In this document: positions 9,616-19,427 of the stretch, piece by piece
Layout: every line of letters starts with the position of its first letter
Numbering within the stretch: the stretch's first letter is position 1
Assembly: GCA_041653995.1 (NCBI GenBank)
Contig: JBAZEK010000001.1
Span: 124,001-188,000 of the forward strand
Source of the DNA: Dehalococcoidia bacterium
GTDB lineage: Bacteria > Chloroflexota > Dehalococcoidia > GIF9 > UBA5629
Direction: 5' to 3'
Length of the DNA stretch: 64,000 bases
Position numbers and translations under genes: made by a program
Notes under the pieces: model-generated
What the model was told of the DNA's origin: nothing
Database searches by the model: none
What the model saw: only the letters and a program-made list of their open reading frames with translations

Positions 9616-11244
9616 ATGAAACAGTCCTGGGACGGCAAAGACCTCAGAGATATGTTTGCGGCCGGCAGCAACTGGCTGGAGAAGAGCGTCGCCGAGGTCA
9701 ATGCCATCAACGTCTTTCCGGTCCCCGACGGCGATACGGGCACCAACATGCTGCTTACCCTCAGGTCGGTTATCGAAGAAGCGGACAGGGCTACCGATAG
9801 TACTGTGGGCGTAATGGCCAAAGCCATGTCGCACGGAGCGCTTCTCGGCGCCAGGGGCAACTCCGGCGTGATCCTGGCCCAGATCTTTCGAGGCATGGCC
9901 AAGGGATTCGACGGGAAAGCTCAATTCAACGGCACGGACTGGGCCGCAGCTCTGGTGCAGGCGGCCAAGACGGCGCGGGAGGGCCTTTCCAATCCCGTCG
10001 AAGGCACTATACTGACGGTTATAGGGGATGCCGCCGGCACAGGCCAGCAGTATGCGGACAAGCACCCTGATGACCTGGTGGCCATTATCGATGAGACGGT
10101 CAAGGAAGCCCGTGAGTCTGTCGCCAGGACCCCCACGCTGCTGCCCGTGCTGATGGAAGCCGGCGTGGTGGACGCCGGCGGCCAGGGATTGTACATATTA
10201 CTGGATGGCGCCCTGAGATATCTTAAAGGTGAACTGGAGGACCTGCAGTTCCGCAAACCCCAGATGGTCAGCGCCAACATCACAGCGACCAGGAACGTCA
10301 ACGTGATCTCTGTGGATGAGGATGAAGCCTACGGATATTGCACCAATTTCCTGCTGGAGGGAACGAACCTGGACCCCGAGAAGATCCGGCGTAAGCTCGA
10401 GGACAGGGGGCAGTCGCTGGTAGTGGCGGGCGATGAGACCGCCGTGCGCGTGCATATTCACTCGTACGATCCAGGGGGTATTCTGGCCTACGCCACGACG
10501 CTGGGCACCCTTCACCAGATACAGATCCAGAACATGGATGACCAGCACGTCGGATTCAAGGAGATGCAGAAGCAAAAAGCCATGCCCACGGATATAGCGG
10601 TAGTGGCCGTTGCTTTTGGCGCGGGCATGATCAAATTATATGAGAGCCTGGGCGCCGTGGTGGTGAAGGGCGGGCAGACCATGAATCCCAGCGTTAAGGA
10701 GATACTGGCTGCTGTTGAAGCCGTCGAGCCGGATAAGGTCATATTGTTGCCCAATAATAAAAACATCATACTGACAGCCTCACAGATTAAAGAGTTGACC
10801 AGGAAATCGGTGGAGGTTATTCCGAGCCGCACGATACCCCAGGGCATCACAGCCCTGATGATTTTCAACTACGAGAGCACGCTGGAAGAGAACATTAAGT
10901 CGATGAGCGAGGCCATTAAATCGGTCAAGACAGTCGAGGTTACCACGGCTGCCAGATCGACCCAGATACACGGGCTTAAGATTAAGCAGGGGCAGGCCAT
11001 CGGCATAATCGATGACACGGATCTCGTGGCGGCGGGCGATGACGTTCAAGATGTGCTTGTGCGGAGCCTCGATAAAGGCGGGATCGGTGCGGTCGAGATG
11101 ATCACCATATATTACGGTGCTGATTTGCCGGGTGAGCAGGCTGAGGAGGTGGTCAAACAATTAAAGGAGAAGTATCCGGGCAAACAGTTCGAGTTGGTCA
11201 GCGGAGGACAACCCCACTATTTCTATGTAGTATCTCTGGAATAA
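9616..11244 (+). CDS. fakA: DAK2/DhaL-domain kinase, FakA (YloV) family
   Basis: A 542-residue protein with an N-terminal DhaL-like ATP-binding domain: NVFPVPDGDTGTNM (about residues 31-44) supplies the Asp residues that hold Mg-ATP, and GARGNSGVILAQIFRG follows. The middle and C-terminal regions match the FakA/YloV family. FakA phosphorylates fatty acids presented by a FakB (DegV) protein, and a degV gene follows directly, which supports that role. GAAAGGAGAC precedes the ATG. Confidence 0.9.
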   Translation: MKQSWDGKDLRDMFAAGSNWLEKSVAEVNAINVFPVPDGDTGTNMLLTLRSVIEEADRATDSTVGVMAKAMSHGALLGARGNSGVILAQIFRGMAKGFDGKAQFNGTDWAAALVQAAKTAREGLSNPVEGTILTVIGDAAGTGQQYADKHPDDLVAIIDETVKEARESVARTPTLLPVLMEAGVVDAGGQGLYILLDGALRYLKGELEDLQFRKPQMVSANITATRNVNVISVDEDEAYGYCTNFLLEGTNLDPEKIRRKLEDRGQSLVVAGDETAVRVHIHSYDPGGILAYATTLGTLHQIQIQNMDDQHVGFKEMQKQKAMPTDIAVVAVAFGAGMIKLYESLGAVVVKGGQTMNPSVKEILAAVEAVEPDKVILLPNNKNIILTASQIKELTRKSVEVIPSRTIPQGITALMIFNYESTLEENIKSMSEAIKSVKTVEVTTAARSTQIHGLKIKQGQAIGIIDDTDLVAAGDDVQDVLVRSLDKGGIGAVEMITIYYGADLPGEQAEEVVKQLKEKYPGKQFELVSGGQPHYFYVVSLE

Positions 11245-11262
11245 GTCAAGGGAGGCTAAGTC

Positions 11263-12099
11263 ATGATTAAACTTGTTACCGACAGCACCTGTGATATCCC
11301 GGCGGATCTAATCAAAAAGTACGCCATCACTATCGTGCCCATCAACGTTCTTTTCGGAAATGAGACTTACCGGGACGGCATAGACATCAATGCAGAGCAG
11401 TTTTACAAGAAGCTGGTGGAGTCCAAGGTACATCCCACGACTTCGGCGCAGTCACCGGGATACTTTTCCGAGCTGTTCACCCGGCTATCCAAGGAAACCG
11501 ATGAGATTCTACTGATACTGTTTTCCAGCAAGATCAGCGCTACTTACGAGAGCGCCATCCAGGCCAAGGCTCTGGTAGGCGATATCTGTAAAATCGAGAT
11601 CGTGGATTCACTGCAGACCTGCGGTGGATTGGGCCTGCCCGTTATCAAAGCAGCGGAGATGATTCAGAGCGGCGCCAAGCTGGCGGATATTGTTGCATCC
11701 GTGAATGACATGTGCTCCCGGTCCCATTCTTATATGGTCTTTGATACGCTGGAGTACCTGCGCAAGGGTGGCAGGATCGGACGCGCACAGGCCTTACTGG
11801 GTGGATTGCTCAAGATAACCCCCATCCTGACGCTACGCGAAGGCATTGTGACTCCGGTGCAGCGGACAAGGAGCAGAACTCAGGCTATCGATGCTCTGGT
11901 CAATCTGGTAAAGGGCGCTAACAAAATCGAGGGCCTGATGCTCCAGCATGCCACCACGCCGGACGAGCTGGAGATACTGGCCAAGAGGGTCGCCGAGTTT
12001 TATCCCAGGGAAAAAACTGTTTTCAGCACGGTTAATTCAGTGATCGGCGCCCATGTCGGACCCCATGTGCTCTGTGTGAATTTCATCGAGGGCAAATAG
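11263..12099 (+). CDS. DegV family protein, probable fatty-acid carrier FakB
   Basis: A 278-residue DegV-fold protein. The start VTDSTCDIP is the family signature, TSAQSPGYF and VDSLQTCGGLG line the lipid pocket in the family, and a LRKGGRIG segment is present. FakB proteins bind a fatty acid and hand it to FakA for phosphorylation. It lies 18 bases after fakA with a GGGAGG ribosome binding site. Lipid specificity cannot be read here. Confidence 0.88.
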   Translation: MIKLVTDSTCDIPADLIKKYAITIVPINVLFGNETYRDGIDINAEQFYKKLVESKVHPTTSAQSPGYFSELFTRLSKETDEILLILFSSKISATYESAIQAKALVGDICKIEIVDSLQTCGGLGLPVIKAAEMIQSGAKLADIVASVNDMCSRSHSYMVFDTLEYLRKGGRIGRAQALLGGLLKITPILTLREGIVTPVQRTRSRTQAIDALVNLVKGANKIEGLMLQHATTPDELEILAKRVAEFYPREKTVFSTVNSVIGAHVGPHVLCVNFIEGK

Positions 12100-12117
12100 C
12101 CCCTGTGAATACAGTGT

Positions 12118-14601
12118 GTGAAAGCGGCGTCCATGACACAGCCTGTTGTTGAAAACGCTGCCACTTTCAGGACTGTATTGAATCTGGAAGCCAGAGGCGG
12201 TTATAACAACCGCGCTGTAATCGGCGGCCTCGACAAATACGTGGCCAGGTGGATTTCGCAAATCCCATCCGGCCACGATTATTTTCTGGCTCATCCGCAA
12301 TTAAAGACGCTGCTGCTCGGCAAGCCTTCCTACGCTGAGAAGAATGTCGATGAGAGGCGGAAATGGGTGGAACAGGTATTGAGGGAACTGGACAGCACAG
12401 AGAGTTCTCGTAAGGTTGGAGTGCAGACGAGCAAAGCGTCCTTGCAGAGAGCGAAGGCGGCGTCCGGTAAGACGGTATCCACTGCGGTGGCAACCGAATC
12501 TCTGGATTTGCAGGCATCCAGGATAAAAGGCATAGGCGATGCAGTTGCGGCACGATTGGCCAGACTGGGCGTGGCCAGTATAAGGGATCTTCTTTATTTC
12601 TTCCCGAGGCGTTTCATGGACTTCAGCCGGCGCTGCACCGTATCCACGCTCGAAACAGGCAAAGAGCAGACGATTTTCGTCGATGTGTGGGAAGCGCGTC
12701 AGGTCATGCTGGGCCGCATGAAGAGCAGCGAGGCCGTGCTGGGTGATGAGACCGGCAATGTGCGGGCTGTGTGGTTTAATCAGCCCTGGGTGGCAAAACA
12801 GCTCAAAGTAAATACTAAAATAGCCGTCAGCGGTAGAGTGGGAGAATTCAATTACGGTAAGGTTTTTGAAAATCCCGAGTGGGAGATTGTTGACGATCGT
12901 GAGCTCCTGCACACCGGTCGCATGGTCCCCGTCTATCCCCTGACCGGCGGCCTCTTTCCCAGGCAGGTGCGGGCTGTAGTGAGAAAGGCGCTGGATGTAT
13001 ATCTGACGGCTCTACCCGAGTTTCTGCCGTTACCCGTCCGGCAGCGCTGCGGGCTGATGGACCTGCGGGACGCGATAATGCAGGCGCATTATCCCTCTGA
13101 CTATGCAGCGCAGAACAGGTCGCGGCAGCGGCTGGCTTTCGATGAGCTTTTCCTGCTGCAGATCGGTGTGCTCAATAAGAAGCGCGACTGGCAGGAGGAT
13201 CAGCCGGGCCGGGGATTCCATATAAAGAGGGAAGATATTCAAGGATTCATCGGGACGCTGCCCTTCAAACTGACTGCGGCCCAGGTCAGGGTCATAGAAG
13301 AAATATGCCGGGACCTCGAGCAAGACGTACCGATGTCGCGCTTGCTGCAGGGCGATGTGGGCAGCGGCAAGACGGTGGTGGCAACCATAGCACTGCTGGC
13401 TGCGGTTACCAACGGATGCCAGGGCGCGCTGATGGCGCCCACCGAGATACTGGCTGAGCAGCATTTCTCGACATTACAGAAGCTGCTGTCAGCCATTTCA
13501 GAGGAAAGCAATGCGGAATCGAATATCTGTATCTTCAAGGGAATCATGGGTCGCGAAATCAGGATCGCTCTTTTAACGGGCAGCCTGTCTGCCGCAGATA
13601 AAGCCAGGACGCATGAACTGGTAAAGCGGGGATCGGTGGACATCGTGGTGGGTACTCATGCGCTGGTACAGAGGGGGGTAAAATTTGCGTCCCTGGGGCT
13701 GGCCGTAATAGATGAACAACACCGCTTCGGCGTACTGCAGCGCTCAGCTTTGAAACAGAAAGGTTACAATCCACATCTTCTGGTTATGACGGCCACTCCC
13801 ATACCGAGGACACTGGCGCTAACGCTCTTCGGCGATCTGGACATCTCGACGATAGACGAGATGCCGGCCGGCCGGCTGATAATAAAAACGCGCTGGCTGA
13901 AGCCTGAGGACCGCCAGCGCGCATATAATTTTATAAAAAAGCAGGCCGCCGAGGGGCGACAGTCCTTCATTATTTGCCCCCTGATCGAGGAGTCCGAGAG
14001 CCTTGACGCTAAGGCGGCGGTAGCGGAATACAAGCACCTGTCGAGCGATGTTTTCCCCGATCTAAAATTGGGGCTGCTCCACGGCAGGATGAAGAATGCC
14101 GATAAAGAATCCGTCATGCGCGATTTCAAGGACGGCAGCCTGGATATACTGGTATCCACCTCGGTGGTGGAGGTTGGCATAGACGTGCCCAATGCCACCG
14201 TGATGCTGGTTGAGGCGGCGGACCGTTTCGGTCTCTCTCAGCTGCACCAGTTTCGGGGCAGGGTTGGAAGGGGTGAGGTCCAGAGCTATTGCATCCTGCT
14301 GTCGGAGAACCCCTCGGAATACGGACAGGAAAGGCTGAAGGCCATCGAGGAACTGACAGACGGCTTCGCCCTGGCCGAAAAGGACCTGGAGTTGCGCGGG
14401 CCCGGCGAGTTTTTCGGTACCCGGCAGAGCGGACTGCCCGATCTTAAGATGGCAAAGTTATCGGATACACGCTTGTTGGAGATGGCGCGCAGGGAGGCCC
14501 GCATGATATTTGAAAAAGACCCCGGACTTTCCGCCGCCGAAAATGGGCTGTTAGCTTTGGAGTATCATAGAATCTGGCATAAAAGCATAGAAAACAATTA
14601 A
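12118..14601 (+). CDS. recG: ATP-dependent DNA helicase RecG
   Basis: An 827-residue RecG, longer than the usual ~690 because of a ~140-residue N-terminal extension before the conserved IKGIGDAVAARLARLGV wedge entry. Helicase motifs are in order: LLQGDVGSGKTVVA (Walker A), MAPTEILAEQH, DEQHRFGV (DEQH box), MTATPIPRTLAL, LLHGRMK, STSVVEVGIDVP, and QFRGRVGRG. RecG remodels stalled forks and recombination intermediates. GTG 12118 is used; ATG 12133 is an alternative, and neither has a clear ribosome binding site. Confidence 0.95.
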   Translation: MKAASMTQPVVENAATFRTVLNLEARGGYNNRAVIGGLDKYVARWISQIPSGHDYFLAHPQLKTLLLGKPSYAEKNVDERRKWVEQVLRELDSTESSRKVGVQTSKASLQRAKAASGKTVSTAVATESLDLQASRIKGIGDAVAARLARLGVASIRDLLYFFPRRFMDFSRRCTVSTLETGKEQTIFVDVWEARQVMLGRMKSSEAVLGDETGNVRAVWFNQPWVAKQLKVNTKIAVSGRVGEFNYGKVFENPEWEIVDDRELLHTGRMVPVYPLTGGLFPRQVRAVVRKALDVYLTALPEFLPLPVRQRCGLMDLRDAIMQAHYPSDYAAQNRSRQRLAFDELFLLQIGVLNKKRDWQEDQPGRGFHIKREDIQGFIGTLPFKLTAAQVRVIEEICRDLEQDVPMSRLLQGDVGSGKTVVATIALLAAVTNGCQGALMAPTEILAEQHFSTLQKLLSAISEESNAESNICIFKGIMGREIRIALLTGSLSAADKARTHELVKRGSVDIVVGTHALVQRGVKFASLGLAVIDEQHRFGVLQRSALKQKGYNPHLLVMTATPIPRTLALTLFGDLDISTIDEMPAGRLIIKTRWLKPEDRQRAYNFIKKQAAEGRQSFIICPLIEESESLDAKAAVAEYKHLSSDVFPDLKLGLLHGRMKNADKESVMRDFKDGSLDILVSTSVVEVGIDVPNATVMLVEAADRFGLSQLHQFRGRVGRGEVQSYCILLSENPSEYGQERLKAIEELTDGFALAEKDLELRGPGEFFGTRQSGLPDLKMAKLSDTRLLEMARREARMIFEKDPGLSAAENGLLALEYHRIWHKSIENN

Positions 14602-14669
14602 AATATTACTTTCTCGGCGGGAACCCGTGTGTTCCCGGGCAAATTTTACTGATTTATTCGGGGGATTAC

Positions 14670-16328
14670 ATGACTTTCAAAAAACGCCTGGCTGAAATGC
14701 TTGAGCAGGCATTCGCCCGCGCCTGTGAAAAAGGATTGGTGGAGAAGTCCAGCCTGCCTGATATAACCATAGAGCGACCTGCCAGACCGGAACACGGGGA
14801 CTATGCCAGCAGCCTTCCACTCAAGCTGGCGCGGCTGACAGGCACAAAGCCCATGGATATTGCTGCAGCCATAATCGAGAATATGCCGAAGGACAGCGAT
14901 TTTGAGAAAGTCGCCGCGGTGCCGCCCGGGTTCATCAACTTCACATTAAGTCAAAAATGGCTGGCCGGCCAGGTGGACGTTATCTGCCGGGCCGGAGAAG
15001 CCTATGGCAATATACAACTTGAGGATAAAAGCATTCAGATCGAGTTCGTGAGCGGTAACCCGACCGGTCCTTTGCACGTGGGGCATGGGAGGGGAGCCGT
15101 GCTGGGCAGTACGCTGGCCAACGTCCTTAAAGCGGCCGGATACAGGGTGTCCACCGAATATTACATCAACGATGCCGGAAGCCAGCTCCAGGCCTTCCAC
15201 CGGTCGTTATATGCCCGCTACCTGGAGAAGCTGGGCAAAGAGGCCGAGGTACCGGCCAATGGTTACCACGGCCACTATCTGGCGAACCTGGCCGGTGATC
15301 TGGTCAATCAATACGGGGATAAATTCGCCAATATGCCGGAGGATCGCGCTGTTGAGGAGATCGGCCAAATCGGTATTGAGAGGGAGATGCAGCAGATCAA
15401 ACAGGACCTCGAGACGCTGGGAGTGACTTTCGATGTCTGGTTCAGCGAGCAGGGCCTGTTTAAGAGCGGCAGGTATGACAGCACCATGCAGATGCTGCGC
15501 GATGGAAATTATATAGTCGACAGGGAAAATGCAACCTGGTTTACTTCGTCCACATTGGGGGAGGATAAAGATAATGTACTGGTGCGTTCCGACGGCACAC
15601 CCACCTATTTCGCCTCGGATATTGCCTATCATTACGACAAGTTCGCCGTCAGGAAGTTCGACAACGTAATCGACATCTGGGGCGCCGATCACCAGGGCCA
15701 TGTGCAGCGCATGAAGGTAGTATTGAATGCGCTGGGCATCGATCCCGAGAGGCTGGAGATAATCATATGTCAGCTTGTGATGCTGAGGCGTGGCAAGGAG
15801 GCGGTTAAAGTCTCCAAGAGGAGCGGCGATATCATCACACTGCGCGAGCTGCTGGAGGAGGTGGGTCCCGACGCCTGCCGCTTCGTATTTTTGTCGCGCT
15901 CGGCCGACAGCCAGATGGACTTCGACCTGGAGTTGGCCATAAAGCAATCCGCCGACAACCCCGTCTATTACGTGCAGTACGCGCACGCGCGCATCAGCAG
16001 CATTCTGCGCAATGCGGTTGAGAAAGGGATCGATTTCAGTAAAGGCGATACAGGCCTGCTGACGGCCGAGCCCGAGTTGACGCTGATACGCAGCATGGTC
16101 AGGATGCCGGAGATAATCGAGACCGTTGCGGTATCACGTCAGCCGCATCACCTGCCGTTTTATGCCCAGGACCTGGCCACGGTCTTTCACTCTTTTTATA
16201 AACAGTGCCGGGTCATCTCGGAAGACGCCGACCTGACGGCTGCCAGGCTGAAGCTGGTGCTGGCGGCCAGGACGGTGCTGGCCGGGACGCTACACCTGAT
16301 GGGCATGAGCGCGCCGGACAGTATGTAA
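14670..16328 (+). CDS. argS: Arginyl-tRNA synthetase
   Basis: A 552-residue class I synthetase. The arginyl-specific N-terminal Add-1 domain is present. NPTGPLHVGHGRGAVLG carries the HIGH-type motif (HVGH). VKVSKRSGD takes the KMSKS place. The C-terminal DALR anticodon domain follows. TTCGGGGGATTAC supplies a GGGGGA ribosome binding site. No T-box is visible in the 68-base leader. Confidence 0.96.
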   Translation: MTFKKRLAEMLEQAFARACEKGLVEKSSLPDITIERPARPEHGDYASSLPLKLARLTGTKPMDIAAAIIENMPKDSDFEKVAAVPPGFINFTLSQKWLAGQVDVICRAGEAYGNIQLEDKSIQIEFVSGNPTGPLHVGHGRGAVLGSTLANVLKAAGYRVSTEYYINDAGSQLQAFHRSLYARYLEKLGKEAEVPANGYHGHYLANLAGDLVNQYGDKFANMPEDRAVEEIGQIGIEREMQQIKQDLETLGVTFDVWFSEQGLFKSGRYDSTMQMLRDGNYIVDRENATWFTSSTLGEDKDNVLVRSDGTPTYFASDIAYHYDKFAVRKFDNVIDIWGADHQGHVQRMKVVLNALGIDPERLEIIICQLVMLRRGKEAVKVSKRSGDIITLRELLEEVGPDACRFVFLSRSADSQMDFDLELAIKQSADNPVYYVQYAHARISSILRNAVEKGIDFSKGDTGLLTAEPELTLIRSMVRMPEIIETVAVSRQPHHLPFYAQDLATVFHSFYKQCRVISEDADLTAARLKLVLAARTVLAGTLHLMGMSAPDSM

Positions 16329-16592
16329 TAAGCCTGTAATTGCGGTGAGCCGAAGCTGCGAGCCGAAGGCGTGGCAGCCGCAGGGCGCGGCAATCCTGTG
16401 TCCCCGAATGGCGGTATCAGGATAGGGCAGGCTTAATCGAGAATCCACTAGTACCTCCGGGCGTTCTGGTTGCCCCTGGGCGCACTTCTCTGCTTCTTTT
16501 CTATCATGAATCACTTTGAGCATGCCGTAGACGATGGTCTTAGCCGCCAGCTCGTAGTTACCTTTCCTGAGCGCTTTTTCGAGTAAAGACAT
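16290..16592 (-). CDS. Small hypothetical protein, probably with a degraded 3' part
   Basis: A 100-residue frame on the minus strand. The first ~50 residues (start MSLLEKALRKGNYELAAKTI) look like a genuine small helical protein: leucine and lysine rich, followed by IHDRKEAEKC. The last ~50 residues run through the family A repeat and 39 bases into the argS 3' end, with low-quality composition. The original stop may have been lost by repeat insertion. The ribosome binding site is weak. No function can be assigned. Confidence 0.35.
   Translation of the reverse strand: MSLLEKALRKGNYELAAKTIVYGMLKVIHDRKEAEKCAQGQPERPEVLVDSRLSLPYPDTAIRGHRIAAPCGCHAFGSQLRLTAITGLLHTVRRAHAHQV
16339..16400. repeat. Half-copy of a dispersed palindromic intergenic element (family A)
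   Basis: Sequence of the pattern attgcggtgagcc...gcggcaatcctgtgt. It shares its GGCAATCCTGTG core with the element at 23054 (the 19332 copy reads AGCAATCCTGTGT), but only one arm is seen here. Confidence 0.55.
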
Positions 16593-16884
16593 AGCCGTTG
16601 GATATCATGATAGTACACATGCGTTGATTAAAAAAGAGGGTTTTGTCAGGGTGGGGGGGGAGGCGGAAAAGATTTAAACAAATTTCAGATAAGCGTTGCT
16701 AATTATTATGAAAAGAGATTAGAATATCCGAGATGAAGGGTCGTAAAGGTATGAATGCGGCATTGCTGGTTACTAATTCGCGAAATAGACGATTCAGAAT
16801 ATGAGCTCTCCTTACACTGTATGGCTGCAATAAAGTATTTACCTCATTCATACAGAAAACAACACAACGGAGGATTGAATAATA
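16593..16884. other. Non-coding gap before the exported thioredoxin-domain gene
   Basis: About 290 AT-rich bases with one G10-type run near 16650. No tRNA, terminator or convincing coding frame is visible. A short plus-strand frame from 16755 lacks family resemblance and overlaps the next gene out of frame. Confidence 0.4.
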
Positions 16885-18507
16885 ATGAGAGCGGCGATAT
16901 TATTAAGCGTTGCAGCAGTATTTCTTTTAGGGATAATTGCGGGTGGCATTACGGGGTGGTGTTTAGCTGAAGGAAACGGATCATCAAGCGTACCAGGGCT
17001 TATCAATTATCAGGGGACATTAACCAATCCAGCTACAGGAAATCCTGTACCGAATAATCAATATCAAATGACCTTCTCGATTTATTCTTCAGATACCGGT
17101 GGCAGTGCGCTTTGGCAAGAAACCCAGCAGGTAACGGTGCAAAATGGGGTATTTAATGTATTGCTGGGCAGTCAAAATGCACTTAACGAAAGCATATTTG
17201 AAGGCAGTACCAGATACCTCGGAGTTAAAGTGGGCACAGATAACGAGATGACGCCGAGACAACGCCTGACAACGGTTCCCTATGCTTTTCAAGCGGAGAA
17301 TGCACAAACACTTCAGGGATTATCAGCAGATTCTTTTATAAGAGCACCTGCTGTAGCACCGGTAATATCAGGAATCACCGTATCCAGTATCTCTTCATCA
17401 AGTGCTGTTATAAGTTGGACAACAAATGTAGGAACAAATACAGTTATATTTTATGGCACTACTACATCTTTTGACGAGTCAGCTGGACAGCAACTGCTTC
17501 TAGTAACCAGTCACAGCATCACTTTGACTTCACTTAATGCTAATACAACATATTACTACAGGATTAAAGCAGAAGATATATATGGAAATGTGGCTACATC
17601 GTCAGTTGCGACATTCACTACTACGACTGGTCCAATACCGCCAACAGTAAATGGAATTTATATAAATTATGACTATCGTTTCTCAGTACACTACCCTGAA
17701 ACATGGACTTCTCAAACTGTGACTCTATCCGGAGGCGTCTTCTATGCAAAGGATGATGACTTGGTTTATATAGCCGTACGCCCAGCCACTAACTTTGCGG
17801 ATGCAGCAACATCATTCCTTACTGACCTGATTGCTTCCTCTGGTGCTGCCTTTTCTCCCAGCGTTGAGAGTGAAACTACTATAACGCTGGACGATGGTAC
17901 AACGCAAGCCAATCAAATAGTTTTTTCTGCTGCTTTTGGTATGGCCAAGGCGGTCGTCACTGGTGTCTTAAAAGATGGCAATGCAATCATGGTCTGTGGT
18001 GCAAGCGACCCCCAGCATCTTGACCTGTATAAGGCAATAGGGCAATCACTATTTTTTTGGACTGCTGGACCATATATCGGAGACATGGCACCAGATTTCA
18101 CCTTGAGATGCATTGATGGTAGCCAGGTGACTTTGAGCAATCTCCGGGGGAAGAAGGTAATTATTAACTTCTGGAATCTGAACTGTCATTTCAGCATGGA
18201 GGAGATGCCCGATTTTCAGACCGTGCGTGATAATCATCCCGAAAGCAGTGTGGCCATGCTGATTATCAACAGCGCTGCCGCCGGATTCCCCGCCAACAGC
18301 GATCTAGCCGTTGGAGCTGCTGTTGCAACTGGAGGCTGGACTTTTACAGTCCCGCTGGACGACTCCGGCGCCGTTGCCCAGGCCTATGACGTGACCAGTG
18401 GTATACCGGTGACCTTTTTCATCGACTCCGGCGGAATCATAAGGGCCAAGCAGGATGGTAAATTCAGCGACGCCGCCGCCATTGAGGCCATGCTGAGCTC
18501 TTATTAA
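16885..18507 (+). CDS. Exported multidomain protein: Fn3 domain plus C-terminal thioredoxin-like (TlpA/redoxin) domain
   Basis: A 540-residue protein with an N-terminal hydrophobic segment (about residues 4-28), so secreted or membrane-anchored. Residues ~35-140 match the domain that often follows a signal in bacterial surface proteins (GLINYQGTLTNPATG ... LTTVPYAFQAENA). Residues ~155-250 form a fibronectin type III domain (ISWTTNVGTNTVIFYGTT, TYYYRIKAEDIYGN). Residues ~258-395 are an uncharacterised alpha/beta domain. Residues ~397-540 are redoxin-like (APDFTLRCIDGSQVTL, IINFWNLNCHFSMEEMP, GIPVTFFIDSGGII). The active site is W430-N-L-N-C434-H-F-S437: the second Cys of CxxC is Ser. GGAGG precedes ATG 16885. 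The 5' two thirds is AT-rich and the redoxin part GC-richer. Confidence 0.85.
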   Translation: MRAAILLSVAAVFLLGIIAGGITGWCLAEGNGSSSVPGLINYQGTLTNPATGNPVPNNQYQMTFSIYSSDTGGSALWQETQQVTVQNGVFNVLLGSQNALNESIFEGSTRYLGVKVGTDNEMTPRQRLTTVPYAFQAENAQTLQGLSADSFIRAPAVAPVISGITVSSISSSSAVISWTTNVGTNTVIFYGTTTSFDESAGQQLLLVTSHSITLTSLNANTTYYYRIKAEDIYGNVATSSVATFTTTTGPIPPTVNGIYINYDYRFSVHYPETWTSQTVTLSGGVFYAKDDDLVYIAVRPATNFADAATSFLTDLIASSGAAFSPSVESETTITLDDGTTQANQIVFSAAFGMAKAVVTGVLKDGNAIMVCGASDPQHLDLYKAIGQSLFFWTAGPYIGDMAPDFTLRCIDGSQVTLSNLRGKKVIINFWNLNCHFSMEEMPDFQTVRDNHPESSVAMLIINSAAAGFPANSDLAVGAAVATGGWTFTVPLDDSGAVAQAYDVTSGIPVTFFIDSGGIIRAKQDGKFSDAAAIEAMLSSY

Positions 18508-18590
18508 AGAATATATGCATTAATTAGGATGATCTTTTCTCTTACCCGCTTGAAGAAGCGTTAATTGGTGATTGCTATTAGGCTCATAAT

Positions 18591-19322
18591 ATGAAAATTG
18601 TCATCATAACCCTGATTTGCCTAGCAATTGGCGCACTTGCTGCTGGAGAAGCATTGGCAGTGGCTTCTACCATTACTCCAGGATTAGTTTCAAGTAGTGG
18701 CGGCACTAGCAATTCTGCTAGCTACTCTGTTAATGGCATAGCTGGACAACCTGCTACAGGCTTGTCTCAAAGCCAGAATTTCGGCATATTTGCCGGTTTT
18801 ATCACAGGTATGGAGTATCCAAGTCAACCTCCACCTTTCCCTACAACTACTAATATACTAACACCAGAAATATCAACCATGATTTCGACTACACCACATG
18901 GTTCATCAATGCCAGCTACGATAGCACCTGCTCCGATGCAATTGCCAAATCTATTAGTTCAGAGCGCATCGCTATCCACATCAAAAGTATTACCGGGGAC
19001 ACTTGTAACGGTAACCGCTAATATTGCCAACAAGGGAACTGTCAACGGGTCAACCAGGATAAAGCTATATGTCAACGGCGAGGAGGATTCCAGCCAGGGC
19101 GTCACAGTGGAAAGCGGCGGCAGCCGGCAGGTTTACTTTACAGTGAATAGAAGCCAGCCGGGAACCTATGACGTGTACGTAGGCGGTGTACAGGCCGGCA
19201 CCTTTATGGTCGAGAATGAAATAGATCCAAATATCATCCTCTTATGCAGCTGCACATTAATATTGATTTCCCTTGCACTTGGTATAGTTTATGTACTGAG
19301 GCGGCGGAATTACAGTTATTGA
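18591..19322 (+). CDS. Exported protein with a CARDB-like domain and C-terminal membrane anchor
   Basis: A 243-residue protein. A signal peptide is visible (MKIVIITLICLAIGALAAGE, cleavage near AVA). The next ~100 residues are low-complexity and Ser/Thr/Pro-rich, probably extracellular linker. Residues ~122-205 resemble a CARDB/Ig-like adhesion domain (ANKGTVNGSTRIKLYVNG, VNRSQPGTYDVYVGG). A hydrophobic helix (IILLCSCTLILISLALGIVYV) and a basic RRR tail anchor the C terminus. It follows the Fn3-redoxin gene by 83 bp and shares its AT-rich 5', GC-richer 3' pattern. Function unknown. Confidence 0.7.
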   Translation: MKIVIITLICLAIGALAAGEALAVASTITPGLVSSSGGTSNSASYSVNGIAGQPATGLSQSQNFGIFAGFITGMEYPSQPPPFPTTTNILTPEISTMISTTPHGSSMPATIAPAPMQLPNLLVQSASLSTSKVLPGTLVTVTANIANKGTVNGSTRIKLYVNGEEDSSQGVTVESGGSRQVYFTVNRSQPGTYDVYVGGVQAGTFMVENEIDPNIILLCSCTLILISLALGIVYVLRRRNYSY

Positions 19323-19331
19323 GTATTTGTA

Positions 19332-19416
19332 CTATTGCGAGCGAAGCGAAGCAATCCTGTGTTTGATATAGAGGCAACACCAGATTGCCGCGTCGCCTGC
19401 GGGCTCCTCGCAATGA
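19332..19416. repeat. Dispersed palindromic intergenic element (family A)
   Basis: An 85 bp imperfect inverted repeat between an attgcga arm and a tcgcaatga arm, with GCAATCCTGTG and CAGATTGCCGCG inside. Its right arm is close to the reverse complement of the left arm of the copy at 23054. It sits just upstream of the trpS promoter. Confidence 0.7.
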
Positions 19417-19427
19417 CATTATTTTTG

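Noticed and set aside
14602..14669. T-box leader or terminator before argS
   Set aside because: A small gggaac/gttccc hairpin exists but there is no T tract, no T-box sequence, and the gap is too short for a T-box.
16755..16970. 71-codon plus-strand frame before the redoxin gene
   Set aside because: Overlaps the start of a better-supported gene out of frame and has no ribosome binding site.
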